Shown here in pieces: positions 63,796 through 64,000 of a DNA stretch of 64,000 bases. How positions within the stretch are numbered: position 1 is the stretch's first letter; the number at the start of each line of letters is the position of its first letter. The stretch comes from Microglena sp. YARC (taxonomy: Eukaryota > Chlorophyta > Chlorophyceae > Chlamydomonadales > Chlamydomonadaceae), in the NCBI GenBank assembly GCA_022414725.1, contig CM039467.1, positions 9,783,217 to 9,847,216 on the forward strand, read 5' to 3'. The notes beneath the pieces are model-generated. The model saw nothing but the letters and a program-made list of their open reading frames with translations. It was not told where the DNA came from and did no database searches. Made by a program: the position numbers and the translations under genes.

Positions 63796-63995
63796 TAATG
63801 ATATCGCCTGGTGGGGCGTGGTATTAAGGGAGCCCCGTTTAGGGTAGGGAACGGGCTGCTACTTTAACTGAACAAAGCTACCAAGGCGGTTAACAGCGAC
63901 CGCGGACACTAAGGCGCACCCGTGGGGATTCGAACCGGGTACCTTTGTCTATCAAGGAGCTCTGCCATTGAGTCATTCGTTGAACGGGAATCAAA
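63796..63995 (-). mobile_element. tRNA-derived SINE at the right edge
   Basis: On the minus strand: B box GGTTCGAATCC, body 'tggtagctttgttcagttaa', tail 'caccaggcgatatcatta'. The head differs from the other copies (it reads like a different tRNA), so this is a subfamily. The right flank is cut by the window, so a target duplication cannot be checked. Confidence 0.75.
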
Positions 63996-64000
63996 CATGC

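Noticed and set aside
63129..63798. A 211-codon Pro/His/Ser-rich protein
   Set aside because: The first half is a CCCCACTCC array; only the short segment 63467-63522 has splice sites and joins in frame with the upstream exon.

Overview
The window is nuclear DNA of a eukaryote with GT-AG introns and a repeat-laden genome. No bacterial features are present. CCCTAAA-type (plant-style telomere) motifs at 18.1-18.4 kb and a plant-like layout in the largest gene suggest a green alga or other member of the green lineage. That assignment is an inference. The reconstructed exons join in consistent phase, which is the main evidence for the gene models; domain names come from reading the translations by eye, with no database search.

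Layout. (i) 1-5.6 kb: tandem repeats, a 5'-truncated SINE, and one copy of a diverged segmental duplication whose other copy lies at 10.0-12.7 kb. (ii) 5.9-9.3 kb, minus strand: the 3' end of a coiled-coil gene (three exons). (iii) 9.3-12.5 kb: small inverted-repeat elements, including a PIF/Harbinger-like MITE with TTA target duplication, then the second copy of the segmental duplication. (iv) 12.55-44.72 kb, plus strand: one very large gene of at least 11 exons, encoding about 2,900 residues. Its readable core runs helicase-like remnant, XPF-nuclease-like fold, helix-hairpin-helix, the order known for SHOC1/ZIP2 meiotic crossover proteins. Very long low-complexity segments are inserted in and around that core. 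(v) 45.6-49.6 kb: an intact tRNA-derived SINE, a 5'-truncated LINE with a long reverse-transcriptase ORF, and a decayed LINE remnant. (vi) 50.05-56.33 kb, plus strand: a complete six-exon gene for the translocon-associated protein alpha subunit (TRAP-alpha/SSR1), 234 residues. (vii) 56.4-64 kb: repeats, palindromic minisatellites, a LINE 3' fragment, two exons of an unrecognised plus-strand gene, and another SINE at the right edge.

The most unusual signal is shared by all four genes. Introns are filled with tandem arrays whose units are copies of the neighbouring exon's own edge: the splice acceptor or donor plus 20-80 bp of coding sequence. The largest is a satellite of about 28 units, with higher-order structure, in front of exon 8 of the SHOC1-like gene. 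Many units keep the AG or GT and an open frame, so each true exon sits among decoy splice sites. One such copy in TRAP-alpha has been split by a SINE with a 16-bp target duplication.
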